Below, in pieces: positions 1-11,885 of a stretch of DNA of 64,000 nt. Source of the stretch: Sthenelais limicola (Eukaryota > Annelida > Polychaeta > Phyllodocida > Sigalionidae); NCBI GenBank assembly GCA_942159475.1, contig OW804094.1, positions 21,985,323 through 22,049,322 of the forward strand. The letters are read 5' to 3'. Under the pieces are notes generated by a model that was not told where the DNA came from, did not search any database, and saw nothing but the letters and a program-made list of their open reading frames with translations. The number at the start of each line of letters is the position of its first letter. Position 1 is the first letter of the stretch. A program made the position numbers and the translations under genes.

Positions 1-477
1 GCCCGATAAGAATTACATAAACATACAGTCCACAATAACAGAATAAAAGCAAAACATCGCTCTATTTCACCCTAAATTATACATATAAGTCAGTCCAGTC
101 ACAAAGAAAAGATTGGCATCTATTACTTTATCTAATTGTTTATAAAAGAGAACTAAAAATACTTATATATATAATATAGATAAAGTGCCTGTTTATATTT
201 CATGCCCCACAGAAATCTCCCATGGTTAGTACGATTACTTTGCCATGTTTCCCATCACACATAAGTTTATACACCTAAATTCCCTCAGCTTGTCATGTCT
301 TGATGGGGTGTGTTTTTAACAACATATCTGGACGGCAATCATCTCAACCTGTCAACTCTTCCTGCATTTTTCCTGACTGTATTTCCCCGGCACTGTTTAG
401 AGACACCCCTCCCAGTCTGTCAGGGCCACAGGGCGGTTGCCACCCTGTATTTCATACCAAGGAGATATATCCATAAA

Positions 478-702
478 GGTCAGATTTTCAGAAAATGTAC
501 AATTGGCAGCTCTACACATTCTGCTAAGTTAGGCTGAAATTTGGTCAATACTTGGTAAATTCGAGTATATTCGGCATTGCATTGATTCTAGCTATGTGTT
601 TGGTTATGTTGAAGTGAGTTTTGAACTTCATTTTTGTCTTAATTTTGGGTTATTTGAGAGGATTGGTGAAGACGAATTGTACATTTTCTGGCGATTTCAC
701 CC
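478..702 (+). mobile_element. MITE-A copy
   Basis: Left end GGTCAGATTTTCAG; right end is the variant CTGGCGATTTCACCC, so the two tips differ. Flanks are imperfect (ATAA / AGAA). Confidence 0.8.
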
Positions 703-1252
703 AGAAAGGTTACAGGAGGGTGCGAGGGGTGAACCCCCTTCATGCATGGGAAATTTAAGGGAAATTGAAAATATATGTTGTTAATATTTTTTGTTTCCCT
801 CAGAAAATAAGATTTGGGTTTTTTCTGGACTTTCAGACAACACACAAAAATAGTGAGAAAAAATGTCACAAAATTTTTCATTATAACTAATACAAGAAAA
901 ACACAAAATATCAACAAATTGGGAAATATCACTATTCCAAGTACTGTAAAATAATAAATACTCTAGCTATTATCTTGACATAATATCATATCAATCCAGG
1001 AAAACAAACACATTAACACTAATGTCCTGAGGACCCCGACATCCCCCATCAGGAACACAACATAGATATAGTGCTATAAAACCATTAACTTAATGTCTTG
1101 GGGGAGAAAGAATAGGAGAAATGGAAATGGTAGTAAATGTAATAAAACTAAAAGTAAAGATAACTGTTTGGAGAAGCAGAGCTAAACACTTTATCATATG
1201 TATTCATCCATCCTCCATTTATTATTCATTATTTATAACAGTATGTATACAT
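703..1252. other. AT-rich unassigned stretch
   Basis: No gene, repeat boundary or RNA signal seen; long T/A runs only. Confidence 0.5.
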
Positions 1253-1487
1253 GGGTCAGATTTCTAGAAAATGTACAATTGGCAGCTCTATACATTTAGG
1301 AAATTTTGCTAAATTAGACTGCAATTTAGTCAATACTAGGTAAATCCGAGTGTATTCGGCATTGCATTGATTCTAGCAATCTGTTTGGTTAGGTTGAACT
1401 GTATTTTGAACCTTATTTTCGTCTCAAATTTGGCTTATTTCAGAGAATTGGTGAAGTTGAATTGTACATTTTCTGAAAATCTGACCC
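1253..1487 (+). mobile_element. MITE-A copy, ACAT duplication
   Basis: Full length with both ends intact and ACAT on both sides (1249-1252, 1488-1491). Abuts the family G element to its right. Confidence 0.9.
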
Positions 1488-1490
1488 ACA

Positions 1491-1796
1491 TAGATTTCAC
1501 ATGACGTCACCCGGGTGGCTGGGGAATCACTGTGGCCGCCATGTCTAGGGACAGCGCTATCCTTGCCGTCTACGGCGTGGTTATCAAAAGAAAGTTGATA
1601 AACCTCACAAGAGTGGATACTTGGGTAATACTACACTAAAGAAAGATCACCTAACCTATCAAGAAGGTATTGTTGAGGCACATTAAAACTGGTAAAGGTT
1701 AAAACAGCCAGAAAATGGTATTTTCATGTATCGCAGTATACATAGACATCTAACGAGCCCCAGGACATGGCGACGGCCGTGACGTCAGTGAAGTCT
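1491..1796 (+). mobile_element. Family G TIR element with peptide remnant
   Basis: Ends TAGATTTCACATGACGTCAC / GTGACGTCAGTGAAGTCTA; each contains a CRE-like TGACGTCA. About 305 bp. A plus frame ending at 1686 encodes KVDKPHKSGYLGNTT and LTYQEGIVEA, also present in the second copy. Confidence 0.75.
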
Positions 1797-2091
1797 ATGT
1801 ATATGAAGCACCCCCTGCCCCCTCCTCCCCGCCCCCCCCCCCCACACCTTTTTGACATTCTCTTCAGAGTATATCTAACCAGAGTCTGGGCTTCTATTAG
1901 ATGGTTTACGGTACATGAAGGCAAGTGTAAGTGAGGGATGATGACACGGTGTGACAAATGGCTGTTTGCGTGACAAATAAGCAGAATACTACAGACTACA
2001 TGTGATACATGCAGCCAGCTATTCATCAATTACACACCTACAGGGGCTCAGGTTGTAAGGGGGGGATGTTACAGAAACTCTCACAGTGGGG

Positions 2092-2575
2092 AGTGAGTGA
2101 GTGAGTTTGGTTGCTTTACGCCCTTATCAACACATTTAATATGGTTATATCAAGGGCGGGAGAGCTGAGAGGGAGTGAGTGAGTGAGACTGGTTGCTTTA
2201 TGCCCTTATCAACCCATTTAAGATGGTTATATCAAGGGCGGGAGAGCTGAGAGGGAGTGAGTGAGTGAGATTGGTTGCTTTACGCCCTTATCAACACATT
2301 TAATATGGTTATATCAAGGGCGGGAGAGCTGAGAGGGAGTGAGTGAGTGAGACTGGTTGCTTTATGCCCTTATCAACACATTTAATATGGTTATATCAAG
2401 GGCGGGAGAGCTGAGAGGGAGTGAGTGAGTGAGATTGGTTGCTTTACGCCCTTATCAACACATTTAATATGGTTATATCAAGGGCGGGAGAGCTGAGAGT
2501 GAGTGAGTGAGTGAGACTGGTTGCTTTATGCCCTTATCAACACATTTAATATGGTTATATCAAGGGCGGGAGGGA
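2092..2575. repeat. 82-bp satellite from SINE 3' ends, six units
   Basis: GGTTGCTTTA recurs at exactly 82-bp spacing (2109, 2191, 2273, 2355, 2437, 2519). Units alternate between GATTGG with TTTACG and GACTGG with TTTATG, so the true repeat is a 164-bp dimer. Each unit equals the 3' domain plus CTCA tail of the SINE at 26066. Confidence 0.9.
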
Positions 2576-2741
2576 GGCAGTTTATGATCATACCCAGGAA
2601 ATAAGACAAGCTGAGAGGGGAGAAAATATAACAAGAGATGGACAGTTAATAATTCCTACACACGCCCACATCATACTTGATCAACTATATATTTTTTAGC
2701 ATATGATGTGCTGCACGGCTACATTGAATAAACCCACAGAT

Positions 2742-2971
2742 ATGGCAAGCCATTTGGGTAACAATTTAAGAAACACTGTTTCTCGAGATAAAACACTGAT
2801 TTATCTAGAGAAACACTGATTTATCTCTAGAAACACTGTTTCTCACTTGAAAAGCAATGCTTGTTGAGATAAAACAGTGTTTCTCAAGATAAAACAGTGT
2901 TTCTTGAGTTAAAACAGGGTTTTATCCCAAGAAACAGTGTTTCTTGAATTGTTACCCAAAGGGCTTGCCAT
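2742..2971. mobile_element. Foldback element built of AAACACTGTTT modules
   Basis: Ends ATGGCAAGCCATTTGGGTAA / TTACCCAAAGGGCTTGCCAT with TA outside. Interior repeats palindromic AGAAACACTGTTTCT and AGATAAAACAGTGTTTCT modules about eight times in both orientations, so the 230-bp unit can fold on itself. Confidence 0.8.
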
Positions 2972-3305
2972 ACTCAGACCATAATATCAATGGTGGAATA
3001 TGACTGATGAATGTGTTTGGTTTGAAAAATGAAAAAAATACAAGATATCAATAAGAATAAAACTGATCAAAAAATGAATTTCTAAACCAACTCGAAATTT
3101 AATTCTAGATTTTTTAAAATAGCCCTTATGTTTTGAACAAAAAGAAATTAATGATTTAGCAAAGTGTCCTTTTAGAATACATCTATAAGAGTCAAACCAG
3201 TCGAAAATGGATATCTTACCATTTTTGAGTTAATAACTCGGAATTTAATTATAGATTTTTCTTTGTAAATATGCCTTCTAGCCAGTAGGGTCAAGACTGA
3301 TTATA

Positions 3306-3508
3306 CAGTCTAGGCCCACAGTTGAAAGAGTCCCTTCAAATGAAGGGAAAGCCTCTCGCCTTGAACCGTAAAGAGTCATTATAATTCCATTAAGACCGCA
3401 AAATGTCATTATAATCCCATTAAAGCGCCGAGTATTAGGACAAGAAACCGATTAGCAAGGAAGGCTGACAAACCATTCTTATCTGATCTGAGGGTTTGGA
3501 CCTAGAGT
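3306..3508 (+). mobile_element. Family B element
   Basis: About 200 bp from CAGTCTAGGCCCACAGTTGA to GGGTTTGGACCTAGAGTG. Ends are inverted (CASTCTAGGYCCAAA). Interior holds the hairpin CCCTTCAAATGAAGGG and two CATTATAAT motifs. Non-coding; reference copy for the family. Confidence 0.8.
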
Positions 3509-4346
3509 GTATAATTCTATTAGTTTCCCAAACTTTCATCCAGTCACACTTACTTAAATACTTTCAATATTTTGGTGAGATTTGCAAGAATCCTAGTTAT
3601 TAAATGACCATCAATTCTACCAGAAATCAAAATTACCAGACACAAATCGGTAATAAAGTAATTCTCACCCGTACCATCCCAAAAATAAAAATCGTTATCA
3701 GGCAAAACTCAGTCATCTCATCATAGGAAACAAAAGCTAGGGACAGAAGAGGTAGGGAAAAAAACGAAAAAAAACAAATCACGACCAGAGGGAAACATTT
3801 GTAGCAGCTAAACCCCTGCTGTCAATACTGTCACAAGTTGACAGAGCGGTGACAGCTGTCACAACCAGACGTCCGCCATTACTGTATGCTATCATGTGAC
3901 CTCCCATGTGACCCAGACGGAGGAATCCTGGGAGATATGTGGAGTAAAAAACCAGCGTCTGTCTCGCACTATAAATGATCTTATTTTACATCTTATTAAT
4001 TCTTATTTTACCCGGGAGGGGGCTCCTCAGCAGATGTATGGGATTTACTATAGGCCTCTACTTTAAAAAACGGCAATATTTGACAAAATTAAAATATATT
4101 TCATAAAGTCTTCCATCATTTATACTATCTCCGATCATGATCAACGTAAAATAGTATAGTATACCCTGTCATATTGTATTATGCCAGAAAATGAATGAAT
4201 TTAAAAGTGACCTTATTATTTCGATTGTTCAAAACCAAATCCTCATCATGGCTACAGAACTATTACATCTCACTAGTCAGTAACCGATCACCTTATCACC
4301 TCATCCCATCTCATCTCATTAATTACATCATATTTATATGTGATAT
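3509..4346. other. Unassigned stretch
   Basis: Contains a GC-richer patch at 3835-3960 (GACAGCTGTCAC palindrome, CATGTGAC repeats) without an open frame or promoter that I can support. Confidence 0.4.
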
Positions 4347-4581
4347 GGGTGAAATCGCCAATAAATGTACAATTCCCCTTCACCAATCCACTCAAATAAT
4401 CCAGATTTAAGACAAATATAAGGTTCAAAATTCAGTCCAACATAACCAAACAGATTGTTTGAATTAAGGCATTATCAAATATACTCAGATATACCTAGTA
4501 TTGACCATTTCTCAGCCTAATTTAACAAGATTTACTAAATATGTAGATCTGCCAATTGTACATTTTCTGAAGATTTGACCC
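4347..4581 (-). mobile_element. MITE-A copy, ATAT duplication
   Basis: Left tip is the GGGTGAAATCGCC variant, right tip is the standard type. Flanked by ATAT on both sides. Confidence 0.88.
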
Positions 4582-5084
4582 ATATAGACAATTGTACTTC
4601 TATACTGCGATTTGTACATGATAACGCCTAGGAAACGTATGTTTATATAAAATATTTATAGGGTACGAATTGTAAAACCTGCACCGATGTATATATCAAT
4701 TTGTAAGTAGCATTGCCAGGCACGCTACGAAAATCACCTTCGGAATGAGAGTGACCGGGTTCCCCCTGAATAAAAGTTTTCCCCAAAAAACATTATTTGG
4801 TCTATAACACTAGAGTCTGAGGGACTCTATGGAAATAAAGTAAAGAAAACTAATTTGGCAAGATCAGAACTTCATAGATTGATTCATGTATGTTGACTAT
4901 GTATTGATAGGTTCAAAGCACTTGACAGATATTTAAAATGTATTATTTCCTGAGTTTCAACTGAGAATTATGAGATGAAAATACTCGAAGAATGATCTGA
5001 GAATACTTAATATGTGACAAATTATAGTGCTAAAAATTTGTTTTACCAATGTATATTAAAGAATAATTTAAATATAACAGTGTA

Positions 5085-5239
5085 CCCCTTTCGTCAATGA
5101 TCGACGACTGGGGAATTGTTCACTGTTCCATAATAATGTAAACCAACCAGGGAACATGGAGACCTCCCTTTGCTGGAGAACCGTCCTCTGTAAGCGACAA
5201 GAGTTCGATAATAAAAGTTTCTAAATCTAAATCTAAATC
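5085..5239 (+). mobile_element. Retroposon 3' tail with AAATCT repeats
   Basis: CAACCAGGGAACATGGAGAC, then GTTCGATAATAAAAGTTTCT and AAATCT x4, the pattern of a truncated non-LTR retroposon with a microsatellite tail. Confidence 0.45.
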
Positions 5240-5763
5240 TAAAACAACCACCTGAGTTGCTCACCTGAGTTACTAATTTTTTATTTTTTTTAAAGCTTTT
5301 ATTTATACTGGGTAGTTCAAGTTCCAGCAATAGGGCTTTTCACTTGCCCCAGATTACAAAATTGAGTACATACAGTTGAGTGTGTGTGTGGGGGGGGGGG
5401 GGGGAGAGAAACTGGTATGTTAATTAATGGGTGCAAATAGAAAATTCCAAGAATGTTATCACCAATATCTTAGCTTCTATGAATAATCTATGAAAACCAA
5501 ATGCACACAGGTGGTTCGACGTCTGGTTAAATATTAACTATTTAGCCAGTTCTTCCGGCGAATGCCTTCTCTTATGCTTACTGGGACAGCAACTGAGGTA
5601 TATTGATTTTGATTCAAAGTAAAAACTTTGTAACAATGTCGTCTATATTCAATAAGAGAATACCCGGACCACTAAATTTGGGACAATATGTTTACACTAT
5701 ATCATTACGATCTATAGTAGTTGCAATACAGAGCCTTGTTCTGTAAGGTTCCTTCCCCTATAT

Positions 5764-5990
5764 GGGTCAGATTTTCAGAAAATGTACAATTGGCAGATGT
5801 ACACAATTCTGCTAAATTAGACTGCAATTTGGTCAATACTAGGTAAACCTGAGTATATTCGGCATTGCATTGATTCTAGCAATCTGTTTGGTTAGGTGGA
5901 ACTGTATTTTGAATTTTATTTTTGTGTGGAATTTGGGTTATTTGAGAAGATTGGTGAAGTTGAATTGTACATTTTCTGAAAATCCGACCC
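5764..5990 (+). mobile_element. MITE-A copy, ATAT duplication
   Basis: Near full length, both tips standard (right CCGACCC), perfect ATAT flanks. Confidence 0.9.
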
Positions 5991-6118
5991 ATATAGTATC
6001 TCTCACCGACAAATGTGTAACTATAGAAACAGCTAAACTAGCGGGAAAACAAAGACCATATCTAAAAAGACAATCGGATGAAAAATAAATAACTGACTCA
6101 TGTAAAAGCAGCACATAT

Positions 6119-6317
6119 GGGTCAGATTTTCAGAAAATGTACAATTGGCAGCTGTACACATTTAGTAAATTCTGCTAAATTAGGCTGCAATTTGGTCAAT
6201 ACTAGGTAAATTCAAGTATATTCGGCATTGCATTGATTCTGGCAATTTCTGTCTTGAATGTGGGTTATTTGAGAGGATTGGTGAAGGCGAATTGTACATT
6301 TTCTGAAAATCTGACCC
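6119..6317 (+). mobile_element. MITE-A copy with internal deletion
   Basis: 199 bp; lacks the TTGGTTAGGTTGAACTG segment. Both ends intact with ATAT flanks. A 29-bp fragment of another right end follows at 6433-6461. Confidence 0.88.
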
Positions 6318-6509
6318 ATATAATTATGTCCCGCAATCCAGCCCTGAGTTCATGCTTCACATTACAAGGAAATACCGCCACAGAAACTCACGAAATACAA
6401 ACACATGATTTGGGACTAGAAAAGATTTAGATTGGTGAAGGCAAATTGTACATTTTCTGACTGCTGATAAGGAACAGTTTGATATGTTACACCTTGTAAA
6501 ACATGAGTT

Positions 6510-6712
6510 CAGTCTAGGCCCAAAGTTGACAAAGTCCCTTCAAATGAAGGGAAAGCCTCTCGCCTAAACCACAAAGTGCCATTATAAGTCCACTAAGACC
6601 GCAAAATGTCATTATATTCCCATTAAAACACCGGGTTCTAAGTCAGGAAACCGATTAGTGAAGTAGGCTGACATACCATTCTTATCTGATCTGAGGGTTT
6701 GGACCCAGAGTG
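6510..6712 (+). mobile_element. Family B element
   Basis: Full-length copy, CAGTCTAGGCCCAAAGTTGA to GGTTTGGACCCAGAGTG. Confidence 0.8.
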
Positions 6713-7167
6713 AGTTTATTTGGTCGATGCTACAGCAATGCCCTCCCGTGTTGCTACCATGCTACTCAAGATAATAGGGAGGTTCAGCAAGACTAACGTA
6801 AACGTAAACGTATCCGTATCCGTATCTCTGATATAAAAACATACGTTAAAAGGAAGAAAGAGATTCAGCAAAACATGGCGGGGCAAATGTAACGTAACAT
6901 ATCAAGCAAAATGTTCCATCTCTCAATTTATTTTTTATATATAAAAATGCGACGTAATAAGAAAAAGATACGGATACGTCATTGCTTGCGGAATCTCTCT
7001 ATTGTTTCCTCAGCCGCAGGTGACCAGTACCTCACTATTACTTTGGTGATAGCTATGGTCACGTACAAAGATAGTTCAGGATCCGTCGGCTTATGCCAAA
7101 AGTACTGAAAATCATTAAACTAAATAAGGGGTTAAACATTTTCATGCCCCAAAAGAATCTTATTTTG

Positions 7168-7431
7168 AGTGAGTGAGTGAGATTGGTTGCTTTACGCCTT
7201 TATCAACACATTTAATATGGTTATATCAAGGGCGGGAGAGCTGAGAGGGAGGCAGTTTATGATCATACCCAGGAAATAGAGATAGAGAAGAAGGGAGAGA
7301 GAGACAGAGAAAAGAGACAGAAAGGCACTTTATGATCATACCCAGGAAATAGAGATAGAGAAGAAGGGAGAGAGAGACAGAGAAAAAGAGACAGAAAGGC
7401 ACTTTATGATCATACCCAGGATACTTGTATT
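7168..7431 (-). mobile_element. CTCA-tailed SINE-like copy
   Basis: Same element with two 73-bp internal units; ends at ATACCCAGGA without the usual GACCA. No clear duplication. Confidence 0.7.
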
Positions 7432-7771
7432 CAGATCAGATTTTATTGTACACTCGTTCAATAATGATTCATTAACTCTGTTTGGGACAACATGGTTTCA
7501 CTATAGCTAATAGCATAAACATGGATTCAGCAAGTTACCATTCCCCCCAACCTAGTTTTCAGCCAGATAAATAGGAAACACACCTATTATTTTGTTTGGC
7601 CTAGTCTATAGACATATCAATAATAGAGCCCGACCCCAGGCCAGACTAGTGGTTCCCCACACATACCACATACATGACAACAGCCGCAGCAGAACAAAGG
7701 CTCCAGTCCTCTGGGGTCATGCTAGTTACAGGTATATAGGACTACAAGAGTCAATTAATATTGTTATCATA

Positions 7772-9600
7772 CCTTTCTAGAGGGTAGGCTACAGCATTGA
7801 GTGTTTATTATACCTTTCTAGAGGGTAATATGGAGCACCACAGGCTACAGCATTGGGTGTTTATTATACCTTTCTAGAGGGTAATATGGAACACTACAGA
7901 CTAGAGCATTGGGTGTTTATTATACCTTTCTAGAGGGTAATATGGAACACTACAGACTAGAGCATTGGGTGTTTATTATACCTTTCTAGAGGGTAATATG
8001 GAACACCAAAGGCTACAGCATTGGGTGTTTATTATACCTTTCTAGAGGGTAATATGGAACACTACAGACTAGAGCATTGGGTGTTTATTATACCTTTCTA
8101 GAGGGTAATATGGAACACCAAAGGCTACAGCATTGGGTGTTTATTATACCTTTCTAGAGGGTAATATGGAATGCCACAGGCTACAGCATTGGGTGTTTAT
8201 TATACCTTTCTAGAGGGTAATATGGACTGCCATAGGCTACAGCATTGGGTGTTTATTATACCTTTTTAGAGGGTAATATGGACTGCCATAGGCTACAGCA
8301 TTGGGTGTTTATTATACCTTTCTAGAGGGTAATATGGAACACCAAAGGCTACAGCATTGGGTGTTTATTATACCTTTCTAGAGGGTAATATGGAATGCCA
8401 CAGGCTACAGCATTGGGTGTTTATTATACCTTTCTAGAGGGTAATATGGACTGCCATAGGCTACAGCATTGGGTGTTTATTATACCTTTTTAGAGGGTAA
8501 TATGGACTGCCATAGGCTACAGCATTGGGTGTTTATTATACCTTTCTAGAGGGTAATATGGACTGCCATAGGCTACAGCATTGGGTGTTTATTACACCTT
8601 TCTAGAGGGTAATATGGAGTGCCACAGGCTACAGCATTGGGTGTTTATTATACCTTTCTAGAGGGTAATATGGACTGCCACAGGCTACAGCATTGGGTGT
8701 TTATTATACCTTTCTAGAGGGTAATATGGACTGCCACAGGCAAGACCATTGGGTGTTTATTATACCTTTCTAGAGGGTAATATGGACTGCCATAGGCTAC
8801 AGCATTGGGTGTTTATTACACCTTACTAGAGGGTAATATGGAGTGCCACAGGCTACAGCATTGGGTGTTTATTATACCTTTCTAGAGGGTAATATGGAAT
8901 GCCACAGGCTACAGCATTGAGTGTTTATTATACCTTTCTAGAGGGTAATATGGACTGCCACAGGCTAGACCATTGGGTGTTTATTATACCTTTCTAGAGG
9001 GTAATATGGAGTGCCACAGGCTACAGCATTGGGTGTTTATTATACCTTTCTAGAGGGTAATATGGAATGCCACAGGCTACAGCACTGAGTGTTTATTATA
9101 CCTTTCTAGAGGGTAATATGGAATGCCACAGGCTACAGCATTGGGTGTTTATTATACCTTACTAGAGGGTAATATGGACTGCCACAGGCTAGACCATTGG
9201 GTGTTTATTATACCTTTCTAGAGGGTAATATGGAGTGCCACAGGCTACAGCATTGGGTGTTTATTATACCTTTCTAGAGGGTAATATGGAGTGCCACAGG
9301 CTACAGCATTGGGTGTTTATTATTATACCTTTCTAGAGGGTAATATGGAGTGCCACAGGCTACAGCATTGGGTGTTTATTATTATACCTTACTAGAGGGT
9401 AATATGGAGTGCCACAGACTACAGCATTGGGTGTTTATTATACCTTACTAGAGGGTAATATGGAGTGCCACAGGCTACAGCATTGGGTGTTTATTATACC
9501 TTTCTAGAGGGTAATATGGAACACCACAGACTACAGCATTGGGTGTTTATTATACCTTTCTAGAGGGTAATATGGAACACCACAGACTACAGCACTCTAT
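7772..9600. repeat. 56-bp minisatellite, about 33 units
   Basis: Consensus CTACAGCATTGGGTGTTTAT then TATACCTTTCTAGAGGGTAA and TATGGACTGCCATAGG. Period is 56 bp, with two units of 59 bp (extra TAT) and a short first unit. Variant types (AACACCAAAGG, AATGCCACAGG, ACTGCCATAGG, AGTGCCACAGG) are ordered, not random; one four-unit block is duplicated. Confidence 0.95.
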
Positions 9601-9667
9601 ACAATTTATAGAGAATGGTGAGCAGTAGACTGTTATAGCGCCAAACAGCAGTGTCTTAAGTGGAAGG

Positions 9668-10182
9668 TGAGTGAGTGAGTGAGATCGGTTGCTTAACGCC
9701 CTTATTGTTGTTGTTGAGACATTTATTTGCCATAAAGCAATGTCGATGGGTCTAAGCTCCCAGCTTAGGGAGGGTTTCAAGCCCTATCGGACATTACATG
9801 AATTAAATTAAAATATCAACACATTTAAGAGTGTTTTATCAAGGGCAGGAGAGCTAAGAGGGAGGCAGTTTATGGTCATACCCAGGAAATAGAGATAGAG
9901 AAGAAGGGAGAGAGACAGAGAAAAGAGACAGAAAGGCACTTTATGATCATACCCAGGAAATAGAGATAGGGAAGAAGGGAGAGAAAGACAGAGAAAAAGA
10001 GACAGAAAGGCACTTTATGATCATACCCAGGAAATAGAGATAGAGAAGAAGGGAGAGAGAGACAGAGAAAAGAGACAGAAAGGCACTTTAAGGTCTTACC
10101 CAGGAAATAGAGATAGAGAAGAAGGGAGAGAGAGACAGAGAAAAAGAGACAGAAAGGCACTTTAAGGTCTTACCCAGGACCA
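9668..10182 (-). mobile_element. CTCA-tailed SINE-like retroposon with internal 73-bp repeats
   Basis: Read on the minus strand, it ends GGGCGTTAAGCAACCGATCT then CTCA repeats. Flanks TTAAGTGGAAGG (9656-9667) and TTAAGTGCAAGG (10183-10194) are a 12-bp duplication with one mismatch, which shows retroposition. Four copies of a 73-bp unit (AGAGATAGAGAAGAAGGGAG ... CCCAGGAAAT) lie at 9885-10180. The element is split at 9700-9816 by a second retroposon tail. The 3' domain resembles gastropod SINEs (from memory). Confidence 0.75.
9700..9816 (-). mobile_element. Nested retroposon 3' tail with AAC repeats
   Basis: On the minus strand: GCTTGAAACCCTCCCTAAGC, then GACATTGCTTTATGGC, AATAAATGTCTC and a CAACAACAACA tail. 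This is the form of a 5'-truncated LINE or SINE end with a microsatellite tail. It splits the SINE between CCCTTAT and ATCAACAC. Confidence 0.65.
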
Positions 10183-10250
10183 TTAAGTGCAAGGATGAAA
10201 CTGACAGTGAAAGGATAACACAGACAAGAAGGTACAACTCATCTATGCAT

Positions 10251-10465
10251 GGGTCATGACATCAGACAAGGTACAATTCGCCTACACAAATCCTCTCCAA
10301 TAACCTAAATTTAAGACAAAAATAAGTTTAAAACATATGTTTAACACAACCAAGCTGATTCTTTAAAACAACACAACACCAAAATATACCCAACATTTAC
10401 AATTGTTTTAATTTAGTAGAATTTGTGTAAAGCTACCGATTGTACATTTTCTGAAAGTACGACCC
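10251..10465 (-). mobile_element. MITE-A copy, diverged
   Basis: Old copy with substitutions in both repeats (GGGTCATGACATCAG; GAAAGTACGACCC) but a recognisable interior. Confidence 0.7.
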
Positions 10466-10533
10466 CTATAGAGAGATCAACCATTAAACAAAGCCCGATC
10501 CATGTCAATAAGAAGCAAACTAAAAGGACTACT

Positions 10534-10768
10534 GGGTCAGATTTTCAGAAAATTTACAATTGGCTTTCACCAATTCTCTCAAATAACCCACAATTAAGAC
10601 AAAAATGAGCTTCAAAATGCAGTTTAACATAACAGAATTGATATTTTAAATCAATGCGATACTAAATATACTCAGATATACCCGGTATTCATCCCTTTTC
10701 AGCCTCATTTGGCAGAATTTCCTAAATAAATAGAGCTGCCAATTGTACATTTTCTGAAAATCTGACCC
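10534..10768 (-). mobile_element. MITE-A copy, TACT duplication
   Basis: Full length. TACT on both sides (10530-10533, 10769-10772), one of the informative non-ATAT duplications that fix the 4-bp length. Confidence 0.9.
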
Positions 10769-10969
10769 TACTACAGGGCATGCTGTAGGTTTGTACTGTC
10801 AAGATTCCAGCTCTCACATGTGAGACGGTCTTTAGTAGTGTGATTGACTTTCTGAGAACGCTTGAAACCACAGCCAAATCACCAGCATCTGTGCCCGGGG
10901 GAGGGGGGGGGGGACATCTACATGGAGTCAGCTATTAAAGGGGCATACTACTACTCTTAATTGGTATAT

Positions 10970-11211
10970 GGGTCAGATTTTCCGAAAATGTACAATTGGT
11001 AGCTGTACACATTTACTAAATTCTGCTAAATTAGGCTGCAATTTGACCAATACTAGGTAAATTCGAGTATATTTGGCATTTTTGGCATTGAATTGATTCT
11101 AGCAATGTTTGGTTAAGTTGAACTGTATTTTGAACTTTATTTTTGTCTGAAATTTGGGTTATTTGAGAGGATTGGCGAAGTTGAATTGTACATTTTCTGA
11201 AAATCTGACCC
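10970..11211 (+). mobile_element. MITE-A copy
   Basis: Left repeat with TCCGAAAATG, right repeat standard; flanks ATAT / TTAT. Carries a small duplication TTTGGCATT. Confidence 0.88.
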
Positions 11212-11482
11212 TTATGTTGTATGGAACACAACATCAGCCACACAAGGAGTGACTAAATGTGGGCGGGGAAGCAGGATGGTCCTACATTATTGATATATAT
11301 ATTAATTATTAATATATAAATTAATAGATGTATTAATGTAATGATACGACAGCAAATGCATGTTGATTTGTTCTATTTTCATATTTCCAAAAATACCAAG
11401 TGCAATATTTAATTAAATAATTTGTTTGTCAGATTACAAATAAATAATATCTTAAATTGAATTGAATTGCAAATTGCAAATA

Positions 11483-11885
11483 AAGCTTGGTTCCACTGGC
11501 TGGCTACTACCCTGCTACTCCTCCCGCTACTCTTCCCGCTACTTGACAGTCTGTTGCTCCCGCTTCTAAAGAAGCGGGAGCAACAGACTGTCAAATTTGA
11601 GCAGACAACATTTTATTTTCACATGGAAATGAAAGCATCAAGTAAAGGAGGAGTGAGGAGTAACGTTACCGCTACTTCCTGTTACTTCAGCTACAAAGTA
11701 GCGGCCGTTAAATATCAAACATGTTTGATAGTAGCGGGAGCACTCTACCCTTCAAAATCCGCCAAAAGAAGCAGGAATTAACGCGGCTACGTGGCCCCAT
11801 TACTCCCCCGTTACTGCTCCCACTTCTTTAACCAAGAGGCGGGAGCAGTAGCTGGAGGAGTAGCTGGGCAGTGGAACCCAGGCTT
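11483..11885. mobile_element. TIR element with 25-bp internal hairpin, TA target
   Basis: Ends AAGCTTGGTTCCACTGGCTG / CAGTGGAACCCAGGCTT flanked by TA. CTCCCGCTACT-type repeats follow each end. An exact 25-bp inverted repeat lies at 11543-11567 / 11570-11594 with a 2-nt loop. GC-rich for the window. Confidence 0.78.

Noticed and set aside
6797..6832. AACGTAAACGTAAACG and ATCCGTATCCGT repeats resembling telomeric DNA
   Set aside because: Too short and not TTAGGG; simple local repeats.
7772..9600. Regular repeats resembling a CRISPR array
   Set aside because: Units are contiguous tandem copies without unique spacers, in a eukaryotic context; a minisatellite.
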